This document shows, piece after piece, positions 1 through 8,219 of a stretch of DNA of 15,017 bases. This DNA comes from an uncultured Bacilli bacterium. GTDB lineage: Bacteria > Bacillota_I > Bacilli_A > RF39 > UBA660. The stretch covers positions 1 through 15,017 of the forward strand of contig CALVUV010000019.1 in NCBI GenBank assembly GCA_944363685.1, in the 5' to 3' direction. The first letter of the stretch is position 1. Each line of letters begins with the position of its first letter. The translations under genes and the position numbers were made by a program. The notes under the pieces were generated by a model. It saw only the letters and a program-made list of their open reading frames with translations, had not been told where the DNA came from and ran no database searches.

Positions 1-225
1 TATGGTAAAGATATCGTTTGTAGTGCTGTTAGTTCTATTGTTACTACAACAATTAATGGTATTCTTACTATTGATAAAAGTACTATTACTTATCTTGCTA
101 GTAGTAAGGGTTTAACTATAAAAGTTTTAAGTAATGATAGAGTTACACAATCTTTACTTAAAAATATGGTTAGACTACTTAAGGAATTAGAATTAAAATA
201 TAAAGATAATATCGAAATAAAGTAA
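1..225 (+). CDS. prp: Ribosomal-processing cysteine protease Prp (3' part)
   Basis: The reading frame is open at the left window edge and ends at TAA 223-225. The 74 visible residues begin YGKDIVCSAVSS. That cysteine (codon 19-21) matches the catalytic Cys of the Prp/YsxB family, and TTINGI follows as expected. The paired catalytic His lies upstream, outside the window. In Bacillota, Prp cleaves a short N-terminal peptide from ribosomal protein L27 before it enters the 50S subunit. It sits between rplU and rpmA, and rpmA follows here after 12 nt. The next protein carries exactly the type of N-terminal extension that Prp removes, which supports the call independently. Confidence 0.9.
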   Translation, partial: YGKDIVCSAVSSIVTTTINGILTIDKSTITYLASSKGLTIKVLSNDRVTQSLLKNMVRLLKELELKYKDNIEIK

Positions 226-237
226 GGAGGGACCAAA

Positions 238-525
238 GTGAATCTTTTAAAATTAGATATTCAATTATTTGCACATAAAAAAGGACAAAGTTCAACATCT
301 AATGGACGTGACTCTATTGGACGTAGATTAGGTGCTAAAGCAAGTGATGGAGAATTTATTACAGCAGGAAGCATTATTTATCGTCAAAGAGGAACTAAAG
401 TATTTCCTGGTGTTAATGTAAAACGTGGTAATGATGATACATTATATACAACAATAGATGGAATTGTTAAGTTTGAACGTAAGGGAAGAGATAAGAAACA
501 AGTTTCTGTTTATCCTGTAAATTAA
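238..525 (+). CDS. rpmA: Large ribosomal subunit protein bL27 with Prp-cleavable leader
   Basis: This 95-aa protein of the 50S subunit sits near the peptidyl transferase centre and the tRNA acceptor ends. The L27 signatures are present: SNGRDSIGRRLGAK, then GSIIYRQRGTKVFPG and a late DGIVKFE. The start is GTG 238, placed 7 nt after a strong AAGGAGG (224-230). The N-terminus reads MNLLKLDIQLF before AHKKG. In S. aureus and relatives, Prp cuts between the Phe and Ala of such leaders to expose the mature AHKKG-type end, so the mature protein probably starts at Ala12. It is co-transcribed with prp and followed at once by a strong terminator. Confidence 0.96.
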   Translation: MNLLKLDIQLFAHKKGQSSTSNGRDSIGRRLGAKASDGEFITAGSIIYRQRGTKVFPGVNVKRGNDDTLYTTIDGIVKFERKGRDKKQVSVYPVN

Positions 526-526
526 T

Positions 527-557
527 AAAAAGCTGTTACTGATTGTAGCAGCTTTTT
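527..557. terminator. Bidirectional rho-independent terminator
   Basis: The arm at 527-539 pairs with 545-557 across a 5-nt loop, giving 13 base pairs including one T-G pair. The stem runs from an A-tract through AGCTG to a T-tract, so it reads as a terminator on both strands. On the plus strand it closes the prp-rpmA transcript; on the minus strand it lies at the 3' end of the converging DUF2624-like gene, whose stop codon overlaps its last two bases. Confidence 0.9.
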
Positions 558-804
558 ACAAATAACTATTTTTTAAATTAATTAAAATATTAGATATTTC
601 ATAATAAATATTATCTCTAATATTACCTTTTAAATTTAATAAGATACTATTATCTTTTAATAAAATATTATAATTTTCTTTTAAAAAATTAGTGATAATA
701 ATAGCTTCATCCTCAGTAGGATAAATATTTTTACTTTCTAAATAACCCATTACTAAATGATAATTTAAGTTTTTAATATTATTTTTTATTATTCTTTCTA
801 TCAA
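556..804 (-). CDS. Small helical protein resembling DUF2624 (YqfT-like)
   Basis: An 82-aa (TTG start) or 85-aa (GTG start) protein on the minus strand. Its pattern resembles the DUF2624/YqfT family of Bacilli: an N-terminal IIKNNIKNL helix, a YLESKNIYPTEDEA segment, then KENYNILL and two more predicted helices. It has no membrane segment and no cysteine. The family's function is unknown. I prefer TTG at 804-802, because AAAGGTGAG lies a suitable distance upstream of it; the GTG at 813-811 would sit inside that Shine-Dalgarno site. It converges on rpmA and shares its terminator, which supports it being a real gene. Family assignment is from pattern memory, so moderate confidence. Confidence 0.55.
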   Translation of the reverse strand: MIERIIKNNIKNLNYHLVMGYLESKNIYPTEDEAIIITNFLKENYNILLKDNSILLNLKGNIRDNIYYEISNILINLKNSYL

Positions 805-848
805 TTTTCTCACCTTTATTAAATTTATATGTAGTAATTTTTAAATTA

Positions 849-857
849 TGTGATAAA
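849..857 (+). promoter_or_regulatory. Possible extended -10 for the PBP gene
   Basis: TGTGATAAA resembles an extended -10 element about 25 nt before the TTG start at 882. No convincing -35 is visible at the right distance, so this is weak. The space between 805 and 881 must hold the divergent promoters for the DUF2624-like gene and the PBP gene. Confidence 0.25.
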
Positions 858-881
858 CTAGTAAAGAAAGAGGGTGGTTTT

Positions 882-2969
882 TTGAAAATAAAACAAAAAG
901 TTAATAGTAAGAAAATTAATAAACCTGAGAGAAACTATACAGTTAATCAGTTAACATATAAAAAGCGTTTTATATTTTTAGGTGCTATTTTAGTTATTCT
1001 ATTTACTATTATTTCTCTTAGATTATACCAAGTAATGTTAAGAGAACAGAGTAAATATGAAGAAGAATTAGCGACTCTTGCTACCCAGACTGTTGAAGGA
1101 TCTAGTACACCAAGGGGGAGGATATTAGATCGTAATGGAAAAGTAATTGTTGATAATAAAGCAGTTAAGACTATTTACTACAATAAAGATAAAAGTAGAG
1201 GTACTGAAGAGGAAATAGAACTTGCTTATACAGTTTCAGAACATTTATCTTTAAATTATGATAAGGTAACAGATAGAAGTAAAAGAGAGTTTTTTGTTGC
1301 TAAAAATAGTAGTAATATGAATGATAGAATAAAAAAGAGTGAATGGGAGAAATATGAACAAAGAAAACTTGATAGTGATGATATATATGAACTTAAAATA
1401 GAAAGAGTTACTGATGAAGAGTTAGCTGCTTTTACTGAAGCTGATATTAAAGCTAGTTATTTATATTATTTGATGAATAATGGTTATTCTTATGATGATA
1501 AAATTATCAAAAATGAGGATGTTACAGAAGAGGAATATGCTTATATAGCAGAAAATAATGAGTCACTTCCTGGTTTTAATACAAGGCTTGATTGGGAAAG
1601 AGTTTATAATTATGGAGATACTTTTAGGACTATTTTAGGTAATATTGGTACTATTCCTAGTGAAGAGAGGGATGAGTATATTGCTAAGGGGTATTCATTA
1701 AATGATACAGTTGGTACTAGTTATTTAGAGGAGCAATATGAAGAATATTTAAGAGGAAAGAAGGCCATTTATCAGACTGTTAATTCTCATGAGTTAGAGC
1801 TTGTTTCTGAAGGGAAAAGAGGTAATGATATAGTACTTACTATAGATATAGAATTACAACAACAATTAGAAGCTATATTAAATGAAGAAGTATTGACAAC
1901 AAAAACTCAAGCAAATACAGAGTATTATGATAGGAGTTATGCTGTTATTCAAAATCCTAATACCGGAGAGATACTTGCGATGGCAGGTAGACAAGTAGTG
2001 AGTGATGGTAATGGTGGATATAAAACGGTTGATTGTACTACTGGTATTATGACTGATCCTATGACAAGTGGTTCTGTTGTTAAAGGTGCTAGTATGTTAG
2101 TAGGTTATAATACAGGAGCGATTACTCCGGGTGAGTATCAAGTAGATGAATGTATTAAAATCGCAGGAACACAAAAGAAATGTTCTTGGAGAACTTTAGG
2201 TAGAATTAATGATATTGATGCTTTAGCTTTATCTAGTAATGTTTATCAGTTTAAAACTGCTATGAAAGTAGCAGGAGCTAATTATGAGTATAATAAACCA
2301 TTGGTTATTAACGAAGGAGCTTTTGATATATATAGAAATACTTTTAAAGAATTTGGTTTGGGGGTTAAGACTGAAATTGATTTACCAGTTGAGTCTTTAG
2401 GATATACTAGTGACAACAAAGCACCTGGTTTACTTCTTGATTTTGTTATGGGACAGTATGATACTTATACGCCAATTCAGTTATCACAATATATTTCAAC
2501 TTTTGCTAATGGTGGTAACAGGTTACAACCACATTTGCTTAAAGAAGTAAGGGCATCTACAGATGATGAAACATTAGGAGATGTTATATATACATTCGAA
2601 ACAAATATTTTGAATGGAATTAACACAACTTCTGAATATTTAAATAGAGTTAAAGAAGGATTTTATGCTGTTATGAATACAAGTTATGGATTGGGACGAG
2701 AATATATTGCTGATAATTATGATCCTAGTGGTAAAACAGGTACTAGTCAGAGTGCTGCTGATACTAATGGAGATGGAATTAATGATACAGATACAGTATC
2801 AACTGCTTTTGTTGGATATGCTCCATCAACGAATCCTAAGATATCAATAACAGTTACTAGCCCTAATTCAACCTGGGAAAATCCTCGTAATAGTTATTCA
2901 ACTTTAGTTACAAGAAGAATTAGTAGAAGAGCAAGTGATGTTTACTTTTCGATGTATCCCTTAAGTTAG
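882..2969 (+). CDS. Class B penicillin-binding protein (PBP2/MrdA-type transpeptidase)
   Basis: A 695-aa D,D-transpeptidase that cross-links peptidoglycan outside the membrane. Residues 1-29 are cytoplasmic and basic; 30-51 form a single signal anchor. The dimerisation domain contains the classical PRGRILDRNG (77-86). The three active-site motifs are complete: SVVK with nucleophile Ser398 and Lys401, SSN at 451-453, and KTGT at 618-621. Start is TTG 882 after AGAGGGTGG. A calcium-loop-like DTNGDGINDTD follows the KTGT motif, between the strands around the active site. Cys385, Cys424 and Cys434 are extracytoplasmic, and the last two are close enough to form a disulfide. It could serve elongation (PBP2) or septation (FtsI); no PASTA domain is present. 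The NodB-like gene follows after a short gap, probably in the same transcript. Confidence 0.92.
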   Translation: MKIKQKVNSKKINKPERNYTVNQLTYKKRFIFLGAILVILFTIISLRLYQVMLREQSKYEEELATLATQTVEGSSTPRGRILDRNGKVIVDNKAVKTIYYNKDKSRGTEEEIELAYTVSEHLSLNYDKVTDRSKREFFVAKNSSNMNDRIKKSEWEKYEQRKLDSDDIYELKIERVTDEELAAFTEADIKASYLYYLMNNGYSYDDKIIKNEDVTEEEYAYIAENNESLPGFNTRLDWERVYNYGDTFRTILGNIGTIPSEERDEYIAKGYSLNDTVGTSYLEEQYEEYLRGKKAIYQTVNSHELELVSEGKRGNDIVLTIDIELQQQLEAILNEEVLTTKTQANTEYYDRSYAVIQNPNTGEILAMAGRQVVSDGNGGYKTVDCTTGIMTDPMTSGSVVKGASMLVGYNTGAITPGEYQVDECIKIAGTQKKCSWRTLGRINDIDALALSSNVYQFKTAMKVAGANYEYNKPLVINEGAFDIYRNTFKEFGLGVKTEIDLPVESLGYTSDNKAPGLLLDFVMGQYDTYTPIQLSQYISTFANGGNRLQPHLLKEVRASTDDETLGDVIYTFETNILNGINTTSEYLNRVKEGFYAVMNTSYGLGREYIADNYDPSGKTGTSQSAADTNGDGINDTDTVSTAFVGYAPSTNPKISITVTSPNSTWENPRNSYSTLVTRRISRRASDVYFSMYPLS

Positions 2970-3014
2970 AATAAATTAGTAATCACTTAAATAAAATTAT
3001 TATGGGTGATACTA

Positions 3015-3884
3015 ATGAAGTCTTTTAAAAAAGTAGGGGAAGCATTGTTAGTAATAATGGCCTTGCTCTTTTCTTTTTATTATACAGAAAAAGCGATTGT
3101 TATATTAGAATCTAATGACCCTATAATGAAAGAAATAAAAGAAAATAAAGTTAATAGTGAAGAAAAAGCTATTAATGCTAAGATTGTTAACAATACAATA
3201 GTTCCTGGTTATAATGGCTTGAAAGTTAATTTAGAAGAGAGTTTTAAAAAGATGAAAAATTATGGTAGTTATAATGAAAGTTTACTTGTCTTTGATGAAG
3301 TTAGTCCTAATATATCTATAGATGATTATTATGATAAATATATATCTAGTGGTAATGGTGTTACTACCGATATAGCTTTAATATTTACTATAGAAGATAG
3401 TACTTATTTAGAAAAATTAATTAATATAATAGATTCTACTTCTATCAGTGCTACTTTCTTTATTGATGGAACTGTTTTGGAAGAAAATTATTCTATGTTT
3501 AGTAATTTAAATAAAGAAAAATATGAATTAGAATTACTTAGTTATGATAAAAGTTATGATGAAATGTTATTTAAAAATTCCTTATACAAATTAGAAACTA
3601 TTAGTGGTAGTGCTCCTAAATATTGTTATGCAGATTATGATAGAGAAGAAGTTTTAAACTTATGTAATAGTTTATCTATGCATACTATTATTCCTACTTT
3701 AAAATTAGATGAAAATATTTATGCAAGTGTTAAAGGAAATTTAAGAAATGGTAGTATTATTAAAGTAAATCTTTCTGATAGTAATTTATCTGAACTTAAT
3801 ATTTTAATAAACTATATTAAACAGAGAGGTTTTACTTTAGTTACTCTTGATACTTTATTAAATGAAGGAAGAAGTGAAAAATAG
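3015..3884 (+). CDS. Membrane-anchored NodB-fold (polysaccharide deacetylase-like) protein, catalytic residues lost
   Basis: A 289-aa protein with a signal anchor at about residues 5-25, then an extracytoplasmic domain containing PGYNGLKVN and a NodB-like fold. Fold landmarks are ATFFIDGT (146-153) and a C-terminal YIKQRGFTLVTLDTLL. The metal-binding residues of active polysaccharide deacetylases are missing. The TFDDG motif is TIED (125-128), the H-S/T-x-x-H motif reads LSYDK (175-179), and the late LLHD-type strand reads IKVNLSD. It is therefore probably a non-catalytic cell-wall binding or scaffold protein. I prefer ATG 3015 because GGGTGAT at 3004-3010 fits it; a GTG at 3006 would overlap that site. 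It lies 45 nt after the PBP gene, suggesting a cell-envelope role. Confidence 0.72.
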   Translation: MKSFKKVGEALLVIMALLFSFYYTEKAIVILESNDPIMKEIKENKVNSEEKAINAKIVNNTIVPGYNGLKVNLEESFKKMKNYGSYNESLLVFDEVSPNISIDDYYDKYISSGNGVTTDIALIFTIEDSTYLEKLINIIDSTSISATFFIDGTVLEENYSMFSNLNKEKYELELLSYDKSYDEMLFKNSLYKLETISGSAPKYCYADYDREEVLNLCNSLSMHTIIPTLKLDENIYASVKGNLRNGSIIKVNLSDSNLSELNILINYIKQRGFTLVTLDTLLNEGRSEK

Positions 3885-3885
3885 T

Positions 3886-3913
3886 TTGACATTTATCAAT
3901 TTTGTAGTAAAAT
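3886..3913 (+). promoter_or_regulatory. Promoter of the T-box / rnr-thrS operon
   Basis: TTGACA (3886-3891), a perfect -35, and TAAAAT (3908-3913) are separated by 16 nt. The -35 begins two bases after the stop codon of the preceding gene. Transcription would start near 3920, just before the T-box leader. Confidence 0.8.
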
Positions 3914-3919
3914 TATATT

Positions 3920-4128
3920 TGTAAATACGTTATTAATTAAGGACTCGGTAAAAGAATACTTTTAATCGTAGAGACTTAACGGTTGGTGAAAGTTAAGAAA
4001 AGCTCTTTTATTACTACCTTAATGAGTAGAATTATGCAAAGTAATTCCGGTTAGCACCGTTATATAAATTAAGTTAAAAAAAGGATGGTATCCGTGTTGT
4101 AAGCACTCCTAGATATCATCCTTTTTTT
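3920..4128 (+). ncRNA. T-box riboswitch leader, threonine type
   Basis: An untranslated leader that senses uncharged tRNA and controls read-through into rnr-thrS. The base of Stem I pairs ACTC 3943-3946 with GAGT 4024-4027, and TAAAAGA 3949-3955 with TCTTTTA 4004-4010. Between them, the internal loop at 4011-4023 holds ACTACC; the likely specifier is ACC (4016-4018), a Thr codon, and ACT (4013-4015) is also Thr. The distal Stem I element GGTTGGTGAAAG (3981-3992) is closed by CTTAAC/GTTAAG. CACCGTTA precedes the antiterminator. The T-box proper is at 4082-4096 (GGATGGTATCCGTG), whose TGGT bulge would pair with the tRNA ACCA end. thrS in this operon agrees with the Thr specifier. Confidence 0.9.
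4076..4128 (+). terminator. Regulated terminator of the T-box
   Basis: GGATGGTATC (4083-4092) pairs with GATATCATCC (4112-4121), with one wobble, followed by seven T. The 5' arm contains the T-box sequence, so formation of the antiterminator when uncharged tRNA-Thr binds would exclude this hairpin. It may also stop read-through from the upstream PBP/NodB-like transcript. Confidence 0.88.
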
Positions 4129-4152
4129 GTATAAAGTTATGGGGAAGATATT

Positions 4153-6471
4153 ATGAATATAATAGAACTAATAGAAAATTATTTTCGAAAAAATAATCAA
4201 GCGACAAGTATAAATTCTTTATATAAAGCACTTAAAATATCCGATGATGATAAGGATTTATTTTTAGATGCTCTATATGAATTAGAAAAAGATGGAAAAA
4301 TAATTTTTCAAAATAATATGTATTTTAAAGTTCCCTATAATTCGGATTTATATCATGGAAAATTAAAAATTTCTAACAAAGGCAATTTTTATATAAGTAT
4401 TGATAATAATCATAGAATTAATATTAAGAATTACAGACAATATAAATTGAAAAAAGATGATATTATATATGTCGTAAAAAAAGAGAATAAAAATTCAAAA
4501 AAACATAAAGAATATATTGAAGGAGACATTATTAGAGTTGTAACAAAAGAAGGATTTCAAAAAGACAAATATTTGGCTAAAGGAAAAATAAAAAAAGAAT
4601 ATTTATCTGGTAAATATTATATTCAAATAAAAAATGAAAGATATTATATTAGAAGTCAAAATATGCAAAGTGCTTATCCAGGAGATTTGGTTACGATACT
4701 ATTAGATAATAAGAATTCAACAAGAGATATTAGAGTTTTAGATATTATTGAAAGAAAAAGTGAAAATCATATTTTCAAATGTGTACAATATAATGGAATT
4801 AAAAAATGGATACCTTTAGGAACGGCATATTTTGAAATAAATTCTATTCCTAAAGATGAATATGATGAAGGAACAATTGTTTTAGCTTCTATAAGAAAAA
4901 AAGATGATAAATATTATCTTGATATAAAAGAACAAATCAAATCAATTTATAACGAAGCAACCATAAATAGTGCAACAGAAAATAATTTTGATTTAGAATT
5001 TGACAAAAATTTAATAGACAATATTGAGAATATTATAATTTTAAATAATAATTTAGATTTTGGAAAAAGAAGAGATTTGCGTAATTTAATGACTGTAACA
5101 ATTGATTCTGCTAATGCTAAAGATTTAGATGATGCAATTAGTTTAGAAGAAAAAAATGGCTATTATTATTTGTATGTAAGTATTGCTGATGTTTCGAATT
5201 ATGTTCCATTTGATTCAACAATATTTAATGAAGCAATAAAAAGAGGAACAAGTGTTTATCCACTTGATATGGTTATACCTATGTTTCATCCAAAAATATC
5301 TAATGGGCTTTGTTCTCTTAATGCTCATAAAGATAAATTTGCTTTAACTTGTATGATGAAAATAGATAAAAATGGTAATGTTTTAGATTTTGAAATATTT
5401 AATAGTATAATTAATAGTGATTATAAGATGAGTTATGATTGTGTTAATAATTTGTTGCTAGGTAAAGATTATGACTATGACTATTTTCCATTTTATCAAA
5501 TGTTATTTAGAATGCAAAAATTATCTAACATTATTCAAAATAAGAGAATAGAAAATGGATCATTATTTTTGCAAACCAATGAAATTTGTTTTAATACTGA
5601 TGAGTTTTGCAATCCTATATCGTTGCACGAAAATGAAAAAGGACCTGCACAATCAATGATTGAAAATTTTATGATTATAGCTAATAAAACAATTGCAGAT
5701 TATGCATACTATTTGGATTTACCTTTTGTTTATAGAAATCACGAACCACCCACGATTATGGGATTAGAAAAACTAAAATCCACTTTAAAAAATGAAAAAT
5801 TATTGATTCATAAATTAAATTCAATGACCAATCCTAATGCTTTGAAAAAAGTTCTGGTAAAAATTTTATCTACAACAAGTAAAGAAGAGGCAACATATAT
5901 TTCAGAAATAGTTTTAAAGTCAATGACAAGAGCTTATTATGATAGTAAAAGTATCGGTCATTATGGCCTGGGATTAGATAGATATGCAACATTTACTTCA
6001 CCAATTAGGAGAGGGCCAGATTTATTAAATCATTATTCTTTAAATGCCATTATTAATTACAATGAAGAAGGTCAAATTATATTAGATTCATTAAGGAAAA
6101 GATTGCCTGTACTTTCTAAACATTTGACAGAACGACAAATTGCTGCTGAAAATGTTGAGAAAGAAACAAGTTATGCTATATTAACTGAACTTTCTAATAC
6201 TTCTATTGTTGGTAATTTGACTCAGGTTATTAAGAATTGTGCTTTTGTAAGACTTGATGGTGGAATAATGGGATTAATATATACTAATGATAGATATAAA
6301 ATTAATTTAAAAAAAGATTATTTGATTGATACGAAAGATAATATTGTTTATAATATAGGAGATACAATCTCATTAAAAATATGTAACGAAAAAAATATAT
6401 GTAGTTTTATACCATTAGAAATAGAAAATGAAGAAAATAAAAAATTAGTTAAGAGGAGAGATGAAAAATGA
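4153..6471 (+). CDS. rnr: Ribonuclease R (RNB-family 3'-5' exoribonuclease)
   Basis: A 772-aa processive hydrolytic 3'-5' exoribonuclease, active on structured RNA, rRNA and mRNA decay. In order: an N-terminal helix-turn-helix-like region (about 1-60), cold-shock/OB domains (about 65-270), the RNB catalytic domain (about 300-620), and an S1-like domain near 680-755 with a short charged tail. The catalytic Asp cluster is TIDSANAKDLDDA, with Asp318, Asp324, Asp326 and Asp327. The late RNB motif TFTSPIRR is present, but the following residue is Gly621 where the family usually has Tyr. Start ATG 4153 follows GGGGAAG. It is first in the T-box operon, and its TGA overlaps the thrS start (ATGA), so the two are translationally coupled. 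Confidence 0.93.
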   Translation: MNIIELIENYFRKNNQATSINSLYKALKISDDDKDLFLDALYELEKDGKIIFQNNMYFKVPYNSDLYHGKLKISNKGNFYISIDNNHRINIKNYRQYKLKKDDIIYVVKKENKNSKKHKEYIEGDIIRVVTKEGFQKDKYLAKGKIKKEYLSGKYYIQIKNERYYIRSQNMQSAYPGDLVTILLDNKNSTRDIRVLDIIERKSENHIFKCVQYNGIKKWIPLGTAYFEINSIPKDEYDEGTIVLASIRKKDDKYYLDIKEQIKSIYNEATINSATENNFDLEFDKNLIDNIENIIILNNNLDFGKRRDLRNLMTVTIDSANAKDLDDAISLEEKNGYYYLYVSIADVSNYVPFDSTIFNEAIKRGTSVYPLDMVIPMFHPKISNGLCSLNAHKDKFALTCMMKIDKNGNVLDFEIFNSIINSDYKMSYDCVNNLLLGKDYDYDYFPFYQMLFRMQKLSNIIQNKRIENGSLFLQTNEICFNTDEFCNPISLHENEKGPAQSMIENFMIIANKTIADYAYYLDLPFVYRNHEPPTIMGLEKLKSTLKNEKLLIHKLNSMTNPNALKKVLVKILSTTSKEEATYISEIVLKSMTRAYYDSKSIGHYGLGLDRYATFTSPIRRGPDLLNHYSLNAIINYNEEGQIILDSLRKRLPVLSKHLTERQIAAENVEKETSYAILTELSNTSIVGNLTQVIKNCAFVRLDGGIMGLIYTNDRYKINLKKDYLIDTKDNIVYNIGDTISLKICNEKNICSFIPLEIENEENKKLVKRRDEK

Positions 6472-8219
6472 TAAATATTAAAGAAAATGAAAAATTAATG
6501 CCACTAAATCATTCTTGTGCGCATTTATTAGCAGAGGCTGTTAAAAAAATATATCCTGATGCTAAATTTTGGGTAGGACCAGTAATTGAAGATGGGTTTT
6601 ACTATGATATTGATTTAGGTGATAAAACATTAACTGATGAAGATTTACCTAAAATAGAAAATGAAATGAAAAAAATTGCTAAAGAAAATAAAAAAATAGT
6701 AAGAAAAGAACTAAGTAGAGATGAAGCATTAGATTTGTTTAAAGATGATCCTTATAAAATAGATTTAATTAATGAACTTAGTGATGATGAAGTTATTACT
6801 TGTTATACACAAGGTGATTTTACAGACCTTTGTCGTGGACCTCATATTGAAAATACTAAAGAGTTAAAACATTTTAAACTATTAAAAGTAAGTGGAGCAT
6901 ACTATAAAGGTGATTCTAAGAATAAAATGTTACAACGTATTTATGGAGTATGTTACTTAAATAAAGAGGATTTAGATAATCATTTAAAAGAATTAGAAGA
7001 AGCTAAGGAAAGAGATCATCGTAAAATTGGTAGGGAACAAGAGTTATTTATGTCTCATGAATTAGTTGGTGCTGGTATGCCTATGTGGTTACCTAATGGA
7101 GCATTACTTAGAAAACAACTTGAAAATTATATTTATAAAAAAGAACAAGAGCTAGGTTATAATCATGTTTATACACCTTGTGTTGGAACAGTTGATTTAT
7201 ATAAGACTTCAGGACACTGGGATCATTATAAAGAAAATATGTTTCCAATGATGAAGGTTGATAATGAAGAATTTGTTTTAAGACCAATGAATTGTCCTCA
7301 TCATATGTTAATTTATAAAAATAAATTACATTCATACCGTGATTTACCTGTTAGAATAGGAGAGTTTGCTACTGATTTTAGATATGAAGCGAGTGGGGCA
7401 ATGAAAGGATTAGAACGTGTTAGATGCATGTGTCAAAATGATGCTCATTTATTCGTTACTCCAGAACAGATTAAAGATGAATTTATGAAGGTTGTTAATT
7501 TAATACTTGATGTCTATAAAGATTTTGGTATTAAGGACTATAAATTTAGACTTTCTTTAAGAGATAAAGAAGATAAAGAGAAATACTTTGATGATGATGA
7601 AATGTGGGATATGGCTGAAAATAAACTTAGAGAAGTTCTTAATGAGTTAGAGATTCCATATTTTGAGGCAATTGGAGAAGCAGCTTTCTATGGTCCTAAA
7701 TTAGATGTAGAAGTTAAACCTGCAGTTGGTAATGAAGTAACATTATCTACTTGTCAATTAGATTTCCTTTTACCTAGAAGATTTGAATTAACTTATATTG
7801 ATAAAGATGGTGAAAAGAAGACACCAGTTGTTATTCATAGAGCGATTTTTGGTACTTTTGATAGATTTACAGCTTTCTTGATAGAAGAGACTAAAGGTAA
7901 GTATCCACTTTGGGTTGCACCTGTTCAAGCGATTGTTATTCCTGTTTCTAGTGAATATCAAGGAGATTACGCTAAAGAAGTAGTAGAAAAATTAAAATCT
8001 TATGGTTTTAGGGTAGAACTTGATGATCGTAATGAGAAACTTGGTTATAGACTTAGAGAAGCTCAAACTAGAAAGATTAATTATACTCTTATACTTGGTG
8101 ATGAAGAGAAAAACAATAATACTGTAAGTTATAGAAAGCATGGTGAGAAAGATACTACTACAGTAGGTATAGATGAGTTTATTAATTTATTTAAGGAAGA
8201 GATTGAATTAAAAAGATGA
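6468..8219 (+). CDS. thrS: Threonyl-tRNA synthetase lacking the N-terminal TGS domain
   Basis: A 583-aa class II synthetase that charges tRNA-Thr. Family members are usually about 640 aa. This one begins directly at the editing domain, with HSCAHLLA (His15, His19) and CRGPH (Cys122, His126) intact. The catalytic core has motif 1 around GAGMPMWLPNG, motif 2 FRYEASGAMKGLERVR, and motif 3 VIHRAIFGTFDRF. The zinc ligands are Cys276, His327 and His457. The C-terminal anticodon-binding domain begins near PLWVAPVQAIVIPV. The missing TGS domain cannot be a start-site error, because the upstream DNA encodes the RNase R C-terminus in another frame. A GAGGAGAGATG site precedes ATG 6468. The Thr T-box upstream of rnr explains its regulation. 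Its stop overlaps the GNAT start. Confidence 0.96.
   Translation: MINIKENEKLMPLNHSCAHLLAEAVKKIYPDAKFWVGPVIEDGFYYDIDLGDKTLTDEDLPKIENEMKKIAKENKKIVRKELSRDEALDLFKDDPYKIDLINELSDDEVITCYTQGDFTDLCRGPHIENTKELKHFKLLKVSGAYYKGDSKNKMLQRIYGVCYLNKEDLDNHLKELEEAKERDHRKIGREQELFMSHELVGAGMPMWLPNGALLRKQLENYIYKKEQELGYNHVYTPCVGTVDLYKTSGHWDHYKENMFPMMKVDNEEFVLRPMNCPHHMLIYKNKLHSYRDLPVRIGEFATDFRYEASGAMKGLERVRCMCQNDAHLFVTPEQIKDEFMKVVNLILDVYKDFGIKDYKFRLSLRDKEDKEKYFDDDEMWDMAENKLREVLNELEIPYFEAIGEAAFYGPKLDVEVKPAVGNEVTLSTCQLDFLLPRRFELTYIDKDGEKKTPVVIHRAIFGTFDRFTAFLIEETKGKYPLWVAPVQAIVIPVSSEYQGDYAKEVVEKLKSYGFRVELDDRNEKLGYRLREAQTRKINYTLILGDEEKNNNTVSYRKHGEKDTTTVGIDEFINLFKEEIELKR

Noticed and set aside
2970..3014. Separate promoter or terminator between the PBP and NodB-like genes
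   Set aside because: Only a short AT-rich gap with a Shine-Dalgarno site; no hairpin with T-tract and no paired -35/-10.
6400..6470. Possible missed upstream start giving thrS its TGS domain
   Set aside because: The DNA here encodes the RNase R tail in a different frame and ends at its own stop; no TGS-like sequence is present.
7108..7335. 75-aa open frame on the minus strand
   Set aside because: It lies wholly inside the catalytic core of thrS, lacks a plausible ribosome site and resembles no family; a shadow frame.
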